A stretch of DNA of 64,000 bases from the NCBI GenBank assembly GCA_028023455.1, contig JAQFVV010006245.1:7581331-7645330 (forward strand). The letters run 5' to 3'. The position numbers were made by a program, and so were the translations under genes. The notes under the pieces were generated by a model. That model searched no databases, was not told the DNA's origin, and saw nothing but the letters and a program-made list of their open reading frames with translations. Positions 25,600 to 36,619 of the stretch are shown piece after piece. This stretch comes from Epiperipatus broadwayi (Eukaryota; Onychophora; Udeonychophora; Euonychophora; Peripatidae). How positions within the stretch are numbered: the stretch's first letter is position 1; every line of letters starts with the position of its first letter.

Positions 25600-25715
25600 T
25601 TATTATAAATAAAGTACCAAGAAGGGATTCAAACCCGGTACATGTGAAAGGTTATCAGATATAACCGTGTCTAGATTCAGATAATCTAGTGGCACCCTGC
25701 TAGACCATATTCACT
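25600..25715 (-). mobile_element. tRNA-derived SINE-like sequence, family C
   Basis: The minus strand carries TGGTCTAGCAGGG (A-box-like) and, about 60 bases on, GGGTTTGAATCCC, a good B box. The A-to-B spacing is longer than a standard tRNA gene and no cloverleaf closes, so I read it as a SINE head or old tRNA-derived repeat, not a tRNA gene. Only one copy is recognised here. Confidence 0.5.
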
Positions 25716-26003
25716 TAGTATTTGTTTAAACATGCACTTAACATCAAACCAAGAAATGAAAGTGGGTAAGATTACTGTTTGTATACCTGAGCTATATTTT
25801 ATTGAATTACTAGTGTACTCACCTCACGTGATTTCATAATACATTGCTATAATACTTGTTATTAATAATTTGCTCATAATTTGCTTATAATTATTGATAT
25901 TGTTTGGATATTGAGAAATCCAAAGTTATTTTAAATATTATGATCATTCTGTGGACTAATCAGGTATGGTAATATCTTTTTTTTTTGATTCATTTAATTA
26001 TGT

Positions 26004-26007
<4 letters not shown>

Positions 26008-26081
<74 letters not shown>
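26008..26081. repeat. (TA)n microsatellite
   Basis: About 74 bp of uninterrupted TA. Confidence 0.95.
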
Positions 26082-26084
<3 letters not shown>

Positions 26085-26089
26085 TAATA

Positions 26090-26612
26090 GTTGTAAGGAA
26101 GACTGGGAAATATTTAATCATTAGTAATTAATTTTATACTATTGACATTTAATTATTTGTTTAAATAAATTAATTTAGATTATTCTATAGTAGTTTAGAC
26201 TACTCTGTTGTAAGAATTAAAGTTATGAAGATTAATTGTCAAAATATTTTAATTTCAATTATACTTCATGTTATTTGTTAAAAGTCTGTGAATGAAATGT
26301 ATTATTAATATGTTCATTAGTGATATCAAAAATAGAAATTTTGTATTAATACTTACTAACATTTATATTTATTAATGTACAGATAATGTAACTAATAACA
26401 AGCCAAGAAATTTATTGAATTTAATAAAGGTTTTTGAAGTGTGTTTTTGATGTTATGATTCATAGAAAGTTTATCATTTAAACCATATAGTATGATTGAT
26501 ATTTTAAAAAAAAATTACTAGATGCAATTAAAAAAAAAATCTTTGATATTTAATACATACTTGATATTTACATTTATAGTACTTTTTCAGTAATACTAGT
26601 TCATAAGTAAAT

Positions 26613-26643
<31 letters not shown>

Positions 26644-27360
26644 ATACAGTAAAGTTCTATTGTTCAAAGCATTAATTTTATTATTTTGACATTCATCCAT
26701 TTTTATAGTTGCTGGCTGTTTCATTATTTTGTACTACAAGTTTCTCATCATAATGGCTATGAAATTAAGAATTAAAACAACTGAAATTGTATGATAGTTA
26801 TTATTTATTGCTTCATTAGGTTTTAAGTTGCCTTTATTACTAATGTTTATTTGTAATTTCACTTTTTATGAACTATTTATAATTATTGTTTTTATTTATT
26901 ATTTTGACGTAAACTACGATTGTCACTTTCATATTCTGAAAATGCATTACCAAAATCAGATTTACATTTTTTAGATATACTGCAAAACTTTCAATCTTCA
27001 ACACATTTAAAACATATGGATAAAGACACATTTCTATTATATAAAATGAAATTTTGATTGAACTCCATTATTGGTTAGCTCTGGCCATAACTCTTCACAT
27101 CTTGATTCAAAAGTGAATCTTGAGGTTTATTTGCCTTAAAGCACATGGTTTAAATATATGTATATAAGAAAAGTTTTATAGTATATATAAGTTATTACAC
27201 ATGTGTAAAAAAACACGAAGAAATGAATAATGTTCATGTGTAATTTTAATAATGAATATTATTCATGCACATTTTCAATAATCTAGATTAAAAAGTGAAT
27301 AAAAATGTATAGTTTTATTAATAATCATTAATGAATTAAAAGATGGTATTTTCAAATGAG
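26090..27360. other. AT-rich sequence, no gene seen
   Basis: A short (CA)n(TA)n tract at about 26,612-26,642; nothing else recognisable. Confidence 0.5.
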
Positions 27361-27365
27361 TGCAT

Positions 27366-27592
27366 TCAAGAATAGCTCACTTGGTTAAAGAATTGCCTTA
27401 AAATTTAATATTCAAGAATCTAAAAGTGTGAATTTGACTCCAATGCTACCACTCAAAACATTGTGTAATTATTAACCTGTATTGTCTACAAGTGTTTGTA
27501 TTTAAAAAGTTTAAATAAAGTTTAAAATTTTCTAAACATTCAACATTTAATGATAGATGATGGAAATAGTTCAACATATTATCACAAACCTA
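27366..27592 (+). mobile_element. tRNA-derived SINE, family B
   Basis: TAGCTCACTTGGTTAA followed by GAATTTGACTCC reproduces the A- and B-box-like spacing of the copy at 2.6 kb. Downstream is the family's tail, AAAAGTTTAAATAAAGTTT then GATGATGGAAATAG. The head-to-tail length is a little over 200 bp. Confidence 0.6.
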
Positions 27593-27627
27593 ACAAATAG
27601 ATCATTATTACATCTCACTATATACCA

Positions 27628-27990
27628 GGAATCTTAACCATTTTTGTCCCTGTACTCCTTGGTTTTTAGTAAATTATCTGGTAGCCCCCCTATTCATTAT
27701 ATTAAGAAATAAATAGTAATTAAGTTTTCATAAAAAACTTTATTCAATAAATAAATCTTAACTGGACATTATTGGATTCTGCAATGAGAAAAAAGTTTAT
27801 GCAATCTCACTGTATCCGTATCCATAAAAAGAGACCTGAAATGTTGATGGTATGGCTGATAGACAGTACCAACATGGAATATCCCCAAAATATTGATAAC
27901 ATAACTATTTTTGGAATATATTAATAGCATAATTTATTATACTTATTTATCTGCTATTCACTGTATCTCCCTGCAGGTAATAAAACTTTT
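27628..27990 (+). mobile_element. hAT-type end (right boundary unclear)
   Basis: CAGGAATCTTAACCATTTTTGTCCC resembles the CAGGGGTTCTCAACC-type terminus seen in hAT MITEs. It is preceded by CTATATAC, a plausible 8-bp target duplication, but I could not find its partner on the right. A GC-richer stretch continues to about 27,890. No transposase. Confidence 0.4.
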
Positions 27991-27999
27991 TTTGACTAG

Positions 28000-29665
28000 A
28001 AAAAGATAGTCTCTCCCACTTTTATTTTTGCATTGTAATTCTATTAATATTAATAAGTTTAAATGAAAAATTATGCTTTTTACTTTTCTTCAATGTCATT
28101 TTCTTCAAAATTTTAAAAAATCTTAATTAGAAGATTTATTTTTTTTTAAAAAAAAAAATAAATGTAGAATTTTTTTTTCTTAAAATACTTATTATTTTTT
28201 ATAGTATCAGATATTATCTTTCAGACTCTTATATTTATAAATTTTTTTTTAGATGCATTAAACAATTATTGCAGTTTAATTTAACTTTATTTTTTTTTAT
28301 TATTTCAATGTCATCTGACGTTTCATTCATTTCAGTTGATAAATGATTTTATTTAAATGAGTTTTAGAAGCCAGAAATATTGAGCTCATTCTTAGTAGAC
28401 AACAAAAAATTGGAATTTCAAATTTAAGAAATTGATTTTAGATATTTTTAACAACTGTTTTTATTTTATATAGGATGTTTAAAAAGAATATTTTTTTATC
28501 ATTATTTTAAAATATAAATTACATTTTAAATATAATAAAATCATGTAAGACTATTTTTTACATACTAAAAATGTAAAAAAAATATTTTCGCAAAAAAAAA
28601 AAAAAATTAGCTAGCTAGCTTAGTTTTACAAATTAGTTAATTGGAAACTTTTCAAATATAACCCCTAGTTCATGAATGTGACAGGTTATCACAGTAACCA
28701 TGACGTCTTTCAGCTTTTGTGTTTAATTTTTATTATGAATAAAATATAAACAATACCTGTAAAAATAGATATTAATTATAAAGTTTAACGTTACTGTCGC
28801 ATTAATGTTTAATTTCTCATAAATGTATATATAATTTTGAAAGTTTATAAAATATATCTGATGATAATTTAGTATCTTTATTTATAAAATATTTATTGCA
28901 TAAATATATCGTTGGTATTATTTTAAATATTATTATAGTTTACACAATATTTGATATAGACTTTAATTATAATGAAGTATAAATATATCAATGATATTTT
29001 TTTGCATGAGTAATAATATGCTAATTTTTAAAAATATTTCATCCAATTATGCATCAATTATAGTAACCCTCTAGGAACTTTTATAATATACATCTATGAA
29101 TACAAGACTTCCCTTTATAATTTTGTGAAGTTAAGTATTACTGAAATCTGGTTATTTGGACTGCATCTTAGAAAGCAGTAGCATAGTTCTAATAATATAT
29201 CACTGAAATTTAATTAATAGAATATGAAAGATTAAAAAAATAAAAAATATCAATCAATGCCTATGTAAAAATATCTTTGTTAAATAAATAAAAAGTTATT
29301 TACTGGTAGCTACAAAGCCCCAAATTACAAACTTTTAATTTTATAGGAAAAAAAATATTGAAAGTATATTTTATTTTTAATTACATTTTTTCAGAAAATG
29401 CTTGTTCAGATCACAAGAAACTCAACTTGAGAAATACAACTTTTGTCAATTATAACAACATATATTTCCTGATATTAGTACTATAAAAAACTATATTTAC
29501 ATATTGATGTGATAACATTAAATAAATTTAAATATTGAATTTATTATAATATTAGTGCTGTATTTTGTATTATAAATTAATCAAATCTACTTTTGTAGTT
29601 GAGCAAAATAGTAAAAAAAAAAACCCTGATATAAAATAAATTTAATATAAGTCTGCTTTTTCTGA
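28000..29665. other. AT-rich sequence, no gene seen
   Basis: Long A and T homopolymer runs; no supported frame or repeat family. Confidence 0.5.
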
Positions 29666-29669
29666 ATAT

Positions 29670-29925
29670 TTGTTATCATTGCATTTTATTTGGAATTATG
29701 TATTGGACTATTTTCATCTTTTAATTTTTTTTAATTGTTAAATATTTTTAGAAAATTCAAATTATTACTTTTCAGATACATTCAATTATTATTACCAGCA
29801 CACAGATTAAAGTATAATACAATGTTTTGGGTTATATTATCATCTTCTCTTCTTTAGATATTGATGGCCTAACTAATTACAGAAATAGCATGAAAATGAA
29901 GCCAAAGGTCTCTTCATTGATAAAA
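29670..29925 (-). mobile_element. Decayed SINE, family B (mainly tail)
   Basis: TTGGACTATTTTCATCTTTTAA is the reverse complement of the family's GATGATGGAAATAGTCCAA tail, and GATGGCCTAACTAATTACAGAAATAGCATGAAAATG at the right matches the region just after the B box. Shares its layout with 30,845-31,140. Confidence 0.45.
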
Positions 29926-30059
29926 TACTGAATTTAAAGTGATGCTGTAATCAATTATGCTATTTTGTGGCAATTCTCAGAAACAGTTTTGTTAGTTCAA
30001 ATTTCATCTTAAATTCAGTATTTCACAAATATAAAATTCATCAATTTAATATCTTACTA

Positions 30060-30240
30060 CTGCCATCACTGATCAGCCTGCAGCACCTGAAGAAGAGAAT
30101 AGAATGACAGCACTTTGAGCACTGTTATTCATTAATCTGTATGCTAATACTAAACTTTGAACATATTTGAAAAGTTTAAATAAAGTTGGAATTTTCTCAA
30201 AATATTTAACATTAGATAAAAACTAAAGTTGATGAATATA
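30060..30240 (+). repeat. Repeat tail related to SINE family B
   Basis: AAAAGTTTAAATAAAGTTGGAATTTTCT matches the tail near 27.5 kb. The sequence before it (GCAGCACCTGAAGAAG) differs from the family B head, so this may be the 3' end of a partner LINE. Confidence 0.35.
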
Positions 30241-30844
30241 GTTGCAATCAAAATAAGTCTGAGTCAAAACAAAACAAATATATAATTAATATTAACAAAT
30301 AGAACAACTTTAGGTAAAATATATTTTAATCATGCATAACATAGCTTTTTATAATATTTTAGAAATGAAGAGAGAGCATTGGGTTGTTCTTGCTAAGAAT
30401 ACTAGCACTTTGTTGTAGTTGCAGAAATATTGCAGCTGAGAACATGACATTGAGAGAGTAGTTAATAGAAATGTTTGATTTTTCTCAATTTGTAGATTGG
30501 ATTCTGACTTGTAAAACACCACTTTTACCTTGGTGTAGTTGTTTCATTATAACCACTTATAGACATGCTTTTTTATTAACTAATTAGTATATATTAAGTT
30601 TCTTCTCTAAATTTTTTTATTTACAACATTCTGTTATGTTGGTGCAATATATTTTTATCTCTTTGTCACTGATTCTGGAAGTTGAACTATTCATTTTTTA
30701 CAAACGGTATACTACACTATAGGCTTTTAACCAGTGATGAGACTTAACATGGCCATTTACCACTATTAGTAAAAAATAATTTTATTTGTAGCTAACTATT
30801 ATAAATGTTTGTCTGAAAGTTTTTATGATGGCATTTTACTTATA

Positions 30845-31140
30845 ATTATATGTTGGACTATTTCCATCATCTAGTTTTAATTATCAAATATTTTTTTAAA
30901 AATAATTTGACTGACGATCTTCATATACATTCAACTGCTATTAATAATATACTTGATACAACGTTTTGTTTGATATTATTTCACTTTCTTTTTTAAGTGT
31001 TCCTGAATGACCAAAGACATTAATCTCATCTCTTTTTTTGGCCTCACCAGAGATAGTAATAGCATAAAAATCAAACAAATGATTTTTAGATTCATGAATT
31101 CTGATATTTAAAATGGCCCTCTAACCATATAGCATTTTGA
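30845..31140 (-). mobile_element. tRNA-derived SINE, family B, near full length
   Basis: Read on the minus strand: ATGCTATATGGTTAGAGGGCC (A-box region), then TTTGATTTTTATGC (decayed B box), CTCTGGTGAGGCC, and finally the GATGGAAATAGTCCAACAT tail. About 300 bp; the best view of this family's overall layout in the window. Confidence 0.55.
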
Positions 31141-31149
31141 CATAATAAA

Positions 31150-32095
31150 AGATAAATTCCATTTACATTAAAAAATTGTAATAAACTTATAATATCAATA
31201 AAAATAAATATAATTAACAAATTACGAATATTCATATCATTTCAAAATAGTATTCAATTTAAATTTATTCAAAAAATATTTGATAATATAATCAATGTTT
31301 ATTTTAGTACCTCCAAATAATACAAGTAAAAAACAAAAACGTAATATTATTTATCAAATTATATATAAGTGGACGAAATCAGGTAGAAATGAGTAAAAAT
31401 AGTTCTTTTTTAAAAAAAAGATTAAATGAATATAAAATTGTTAAAAATAATCAGTTAAATATTGCTTCAGGTTTCTTTGACTATGAAAAATTTTCTAAAT
31501 TTAAATTTAACTTTAATTCAAATTACAAAAGAAAAATATTATAGAAAACGTTGTTTATTTATATATAATATTTAGTGAGTTAAATGTAAAGGTGTTTAAA
31601 GCTTGATGCTCTTAGATTAAAATGCTTGAGACTGGCTTATTTAAATAGAAATTTAAGTAGAGAAGAAGATGAAACCATATTTTTCTCATAAAATCTTTGT
31701 CTTGTGTTGTGACTTGAGAGTTCCCTATGTAGTCATTGTTACATCTGATTGGCTGTCATATAAGCATTTTTAAGTCACAGCTTACAAAGGTTTCATCCTT
31801 TCACATTATTAAAAAACATTGCAGAAAAAGAAAATTAAAGCAGCAATTCTTACATACATCTAGCAGCCACTTGTAAATGTGTATAGTGATTTAAACTCAG
31901 AGAAAGAGAAAAGCAAGAAAAAAAAACTGCTTTGGAAATAGGTTTTGCAGTGATCATATAACCAAATTTATGAAATAAAAATATGTCCACATATAAAGCA
32001 TGCAGCTTCATTTTTCTGATTGCTTGATATTTTGCAATGCTGTTTTTGTAATTTATTCAAGAGAAAACTTTTCTTTTTGATCTAATTGTTGTTCC
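31150..32095. other. AT-rich sequence, no gene seen
   Basis: May include the LINE's 3' untranslated region at its right edge; otherwise unremarkable. Confidence 0.45.
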
Positions 32096-32099
32096 CTGA

Positions 32100-35000
32100 T
32101 GTCTTCTATTTTCTGTCATATTTTTCTATGACTTTTTTTTAAAATTTGTACAACAGAAAAGTTTTTTTCTGAAATATTTTAGCACCATGTCTAATTGTAG
32201 CTCTCCAATGTATTCTATTCTCTGCCAATTCTTCTTAAAAGAAGCAATATCACACTTTTTGTAATGCCTTTAAGACAAACCTTATAACATACATAAATCT
32301 ATCTTCTCCATGAAACCACGCTCAAGTTCACCATAAAATACCCTTTTAAGAAGTTTAACATTGTTCATTTATTTTATATACCAAAACCAATGGAGATGTA
32401 ATTTTATAATAGTTAATTCTATAATATTACAATCAGCAAGTTGAAGAGCATATTGATTGCTTTATGATATTGACATTGTAGTTTTAAAATGAACAGAACA
32501 TCTATAAATCAAACTTTGCTAATGCTTCATATTATTTCAATAAGGTGTCTAAATCTCATTTTCATATATAAAATAAGTAAAATTACATCTTTATATACAA
32601 TGTAATTTAGTTGCAGTATTTATTTCCCTATAATAAAATAACTTATTCTTTAACTCATTAAAACCAGCAGCACATTGAAATTGTGTTATATCTCAACATC
32701 TAAGTCCATATTTCTACTTACAAACCTACCAAAGTCTTTTAAATTGATTTATATTCCATACCTAAACTAAATTATGCTAATTTTTATTCCATCACTGGCT
32801 AATAAAGAACTTGAATTTTTTAAATATTAATTATTAAACCAAAGTTTTTCAATGTTGCATTCAAAACATTAATTACATTTTGTAAATCATATTTTGAACT
32901 GGCAAAAATAGCACAATCATCAGCATACTGTAAATCCAGAATCCAAAAAATGAAGTTCTTATCTTTGCTTTTAATTAATTCAAATAAAAATTCCACCTTC
33001 AAACTTGCATTGCATCTTGATTCCTGATTCATTAAGCCACCTGTAAAGAGTTTCAAAGATTTTTCATAAAAATATTGGAGCAAGTAAATATCCTTGTTTA
33101 ACACTAGTTTTCATTTTAAATAAATTGGAATTTTCTACCAGTTGTAAGTTGTACAATCTGAATAAATTTTGGTAGGAAATCAACTTATTTTGGAAAATAT
33201 CATAGAGCTGCTTGATTAACTGAGTGAAACACTTTGAGGAAATTGGTGTAAAAATAAAATATAAATCATTTTTTATTCAAATACTTTTCTTGCATTTGTC
33301 TGGCAATAAAAATCATGTCTATAGTGCTTCTTAATTCTCTTAAAGCATGTTAAGTCTCTGAAAACTTCATTTATGACAGTAAGAAAACTATTCAATAAAA
33401 TTCTTAAAAGTGTCTTTGAATAATAATGATATTCCATAAAAATTACTAAAATCATGGCCTCTTTATTTTTAAAAAAATTGAACAATAGAAAACATGATTA
33501 AGCATTGCCTCTGTATGTGTCTGTATACTGCTTAAAAACTTTCAATATTTTTGAACCAAACATACCACCACCATATTTGAAAACTTATTCAGGTATTTTA
33601 TTAGTGTCTGCAGCATTTATATTGTTAACATTATAAATGTTTTGATTTTATTAAACTGATTATATTTGTCCCAGTCTAACTGAATATATAAAATGGATAT
33701 ATCATTAAGACATCTCAATTCTTTTATCACTATTTTAAAATAATCAAAATATTCTTTCCATTCTTCCAAAATAATTGTCATCACATAAAAGAGTGTCACC
33801 ACTTGATTTAATAGAATTTGTTATAAGATTATTATCAGAAACCTAATTATGATTTTTGAACTCAAGAATATATTTACTTGTATCTATAATACAACTCCCT
33901 AAGAGAATTCCATGCTTCAATAATATGCCAGTCCTGAAGATCCAAATTAGCAATTTTAGTGTTTAATAGCTCTAAAAATAAACATAAATTTTTTTGTGAA
34001 TATGATTGTAATGCATGTATCATTTTAATTTTGAAGTGTGTTAAGTATTCATTCAACAATCTGTATTTGTAAGAGCTCATGTAATATGACATGCCTTATA
34101 TTCTGATTTCTAACTGTAAGGTTGTCTATTGTTATTATTTTGAATGCATACACATTTCTTTGTAGTGGTTTTTCTGTATGAATATAGTGTTTTTTTTTTT
34201 TTTTTTTTCCATGTGTCATAGCATCGGCCGGGACGCGAACCCACAACCGTCTGCAACCAACTACTTGCTTGCATGGCGGCTGCGATACCTCTCGGCTAAC
34301 AACGCAAGACAAGAAATGAATATAGTGTTTGTGTTAGCTAATTCATATGATGTGCAAAAATTTAATAACAAAAGACCATTTAAATTTACACCATCATTTA
34401 ACTTTTAGTCAAAGTCTTCTATTTGCACCAATACATGCATTAAAATCTCCAAAAAAATAAAAGAATTTTTTTTAATGGTATTGCTGTATTAATGCCATTT
34501 AGTAACAAATAAAAGCTTTCTTTTTCTGAAATTCTCAGAATCTAAATTTGGAATAATAATCACTAGTATTATTGTGCAAGATGAGTTTTAATACCTTTAG
34601 CCTTTTATTAATACAATGAAAAATTCCTAGATTAGAAGATACTAAATTAGACTTCATAGCAAATCTAATACCATGCATTCACCTTTCATCGTCTGATCTA
34701 CCTTTCCAAAAAAACTCATAAGCATCTTATTAAACTTTTTTTTCTGGAAGACAAATTTCACTAAGTTCAACTATATCAATCTTAAATCTTGATAGCTCAT
34801 AGCAATCAACACAGCCCCTTAGTTCTGGTCTTTAAAGAGTTTATATCAAGTAAACTTCACACATTCCATTTAGCTGTATTAAGAAAAAAAAATAGATTTA
34901 TAACATTTACCTTTAGTATTATCACTGCTTCCTAGTATACTGCTGCTATTGATATTATTATTTGTGTCACTGTAATAAATAATCTACCAGGAACAACAAT

Positions 35001-35250
35001 CTGTCCAGCCTGTGTGAGATAGGCCATTTCAGACCACATTTTATAGGTCCCGTCCACTTCCTTGGTCCCAGGGGATCTTAAATAGGGTTGCATAAACATA
35101 TAATCTTTGCCAGTTTCAATCCTACTTATTAAGATTCTATTGCTTCAACCATAAATCACAATTAAAGGTTTCTAAGCAACTAAGCTTGTTGCCATTACTG
35201 CTTTCTTAGTTCTCAAGGGCTTGTGTTAAAAAATGAAAAAGGAAATAGAA
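32100..35250 (-). pseudogene. LINE retrotransposon, near full length, decayed, endonuclease + RT
   Basis: Conceptual minus-strand translation across frameshifts and stops recovers the order of an animal LINE. The endonuclease start (RPELRGCVDCYELSR, IDIVELSE, LPE) is at about 34.75-34.85 kb. GDFNACIGA follows at 34.41-34.45 kb, then NGLLLLNFC with TNTIF at about 34.33-34.38 kb. After an interrupting SINE come the endonuclease-RT linker (33.6-34.1 kb), an RT fingers region (33.27-33.49 kb) and the palm motif LQYADDCAIFAS near 32.91-32.93 kb. A thumb and tail including VFYGELERG lies near 32.33 kb. This layout matches LINE proteins often annotated in animals as craniofacial-development-protein-2-like. 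Numerous stops make it inactive. Sequence from about 34.9 to 35.25 kb is probably its 5' leader. Confidence 0.85.
34193..34315 (-). mobile_element. tRNA-derived SINE, family A, inserted in the LINE
   Basis: Flanked by a perfect 15-bp duplication, ATGAATATAGTGTTT, at 34,178-34,192 and 34,316-34,330. On the minus strand it has TAGCCGAGAGGT (A box), GGGTTCGCGTCCC (B box), then CCGATGCTATGACACATGG and a run of about 20 A. This is the structure of a Pol III-transcribed SINE copied by LINE machinery. It is GC-rich against the background. Sister copies at 56.6 and 62.0 kb. Confidence 0.9.
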
Positions 35251-36520
35251 GTCAGAAATGCTGTGTATGTAATTTAAAGATAAAAATGTGACTGTGCAAT
35301 CCCATTGTCACAGTTATTTTAGCACGATCATTGATGACATGAAAGACTCATAATGACAAGGCCTCACACCAACTTTATTTACTGAAAAGAAAGAGGGACA
35401 GAAAAGACTATATTGGCAACAGTATCTAGTCTTTGATGAATCAGCACCATATCCTACAAGACAATAGGAAATATTCTTGGTCAGAATATCTGAATGTCAT
35501 TCCATTATTTGCCATCTATGGAGATTGTCAGTAGTCTAAGCACAGCATCTGACAATTTGCCTATGGAAAATTACGTAATATATGTTTTCCTTAAGTTTAG
35601 TTGATAATAATTGTGATCTAAATAATCAAAAAAACTTCTGTATGAGTTATATATTATTTACTATTACTATAATTTTAAAAAATTACATATATATATATAT
35701 ACACTTGTATATTTATAATTCACATATCTAGATATGATCATAAGAGCGGGTAAAATATATATATATTTAAATAATGGATAAATCTGGAAATAATATATCA
35801 CTACTTATACTATACATTCTAGACTATTTTTAAGCTGATAAAAATAAAATCATTTTTATTTTTTTGTTCATAATTTTAAATAAGTGGTTTAAAATAGACT
35901 TGGAAAGTAATTTAAAATTCTTAAAAGGAAAACAAACTTTTATTTAATCGTTATTAAATTATAAAAGTAGAATCAAGACAAAACTCAGTCTAATTAATTG
36001 AATCCAATGTTGCATGTTATTTCAAACTCATTTGATTTGCTAACCAGCCTCGCACAATAATAAATTCATTTTTTTTTTAAAATCGAGGCGAGACAATTTT
36101 TCTTCTTGATCTTGCGCTGACCTAAAATAAATGAAATCATTTAATGTTGGGAAATTTGTTTGTTTGCGTTCGATTTAACTAATAAAAAATTATATTAAGG
36201 AAATAATTTTTATTTGTTTAGCTTAAATTTTTTTCATATTTTTTATTATTATCTTGAATAAAATTATTAATAAAAAATATAGATATCAATATAATATCAG
36301 TATGAGAATTTTTATATTGACAATTATATAAGAGTAGGAATTGAATTTCATTGGAATACAGTTCCAATTAAATATTATTATCCTTATCCAGTATGTAAAT
36401 CTGTCTAAACTCTGTAATCTTTTTTTTTTAGAGGTAATCATAAACAATAAATCATTTTGTGTGCATATGTGTATATATATATATGTTTTATATAAAAATA
36501 TAAGTAATATTATTTATCTT
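35251..36520. other. Non-coding sequence, GC-richer at the left
   Basis: 35,280-35,570 is richer in GC than the surrounding DNA and might be more LINE leader or an unrecognised repeat. The rest is AT-rich, with (TA)n tracts near 35,690 and 35,760. Confidence 0.4.
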
Positions 36521-36525
36521 TCTAG

Positions 36526-36610
36526 TGCATTTATTGGCCAAGACAATTCAAGGAACCAGTTCAAGTGCGGGAGGTGGTTTTGACTACGATCAGTCTTGGG
36601 TTTGCGCACT
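36526..36610 (+). CDS. Candidate internal exon of an unidentified gene
   Basis: An 85-base block of near-balanced composition in very AT-rich DNA, preceded by a pyrimidine-rich acceptor (TTATCTTTCTAG) and followed exactly by a consensus donor (GTAAGT). Two frames are open. One reads AKTIQGTSSSAGGGFDYDQ, the other CIYWPRQFKEPVQVREVV; the third has a stop. 85 is not a multiple of three, so an internal exon would change phase. I do not recognise either peptide. No companion exons are identified within the window, as expected if introns are long. Confidence 0.4.
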
Positions 36611-36619
36611 GTAAGTTTT

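Noticed and set aside
25600-25715. Possible tRNA gene (A and B boxes)
   Set aside because: Box spacing and pairing do not give a cloverleaf; it fits a tRNA-derived repeat better. The family A SINE heads were rejected as tRNA genes for similar reasons and because of their tails and target duplications.
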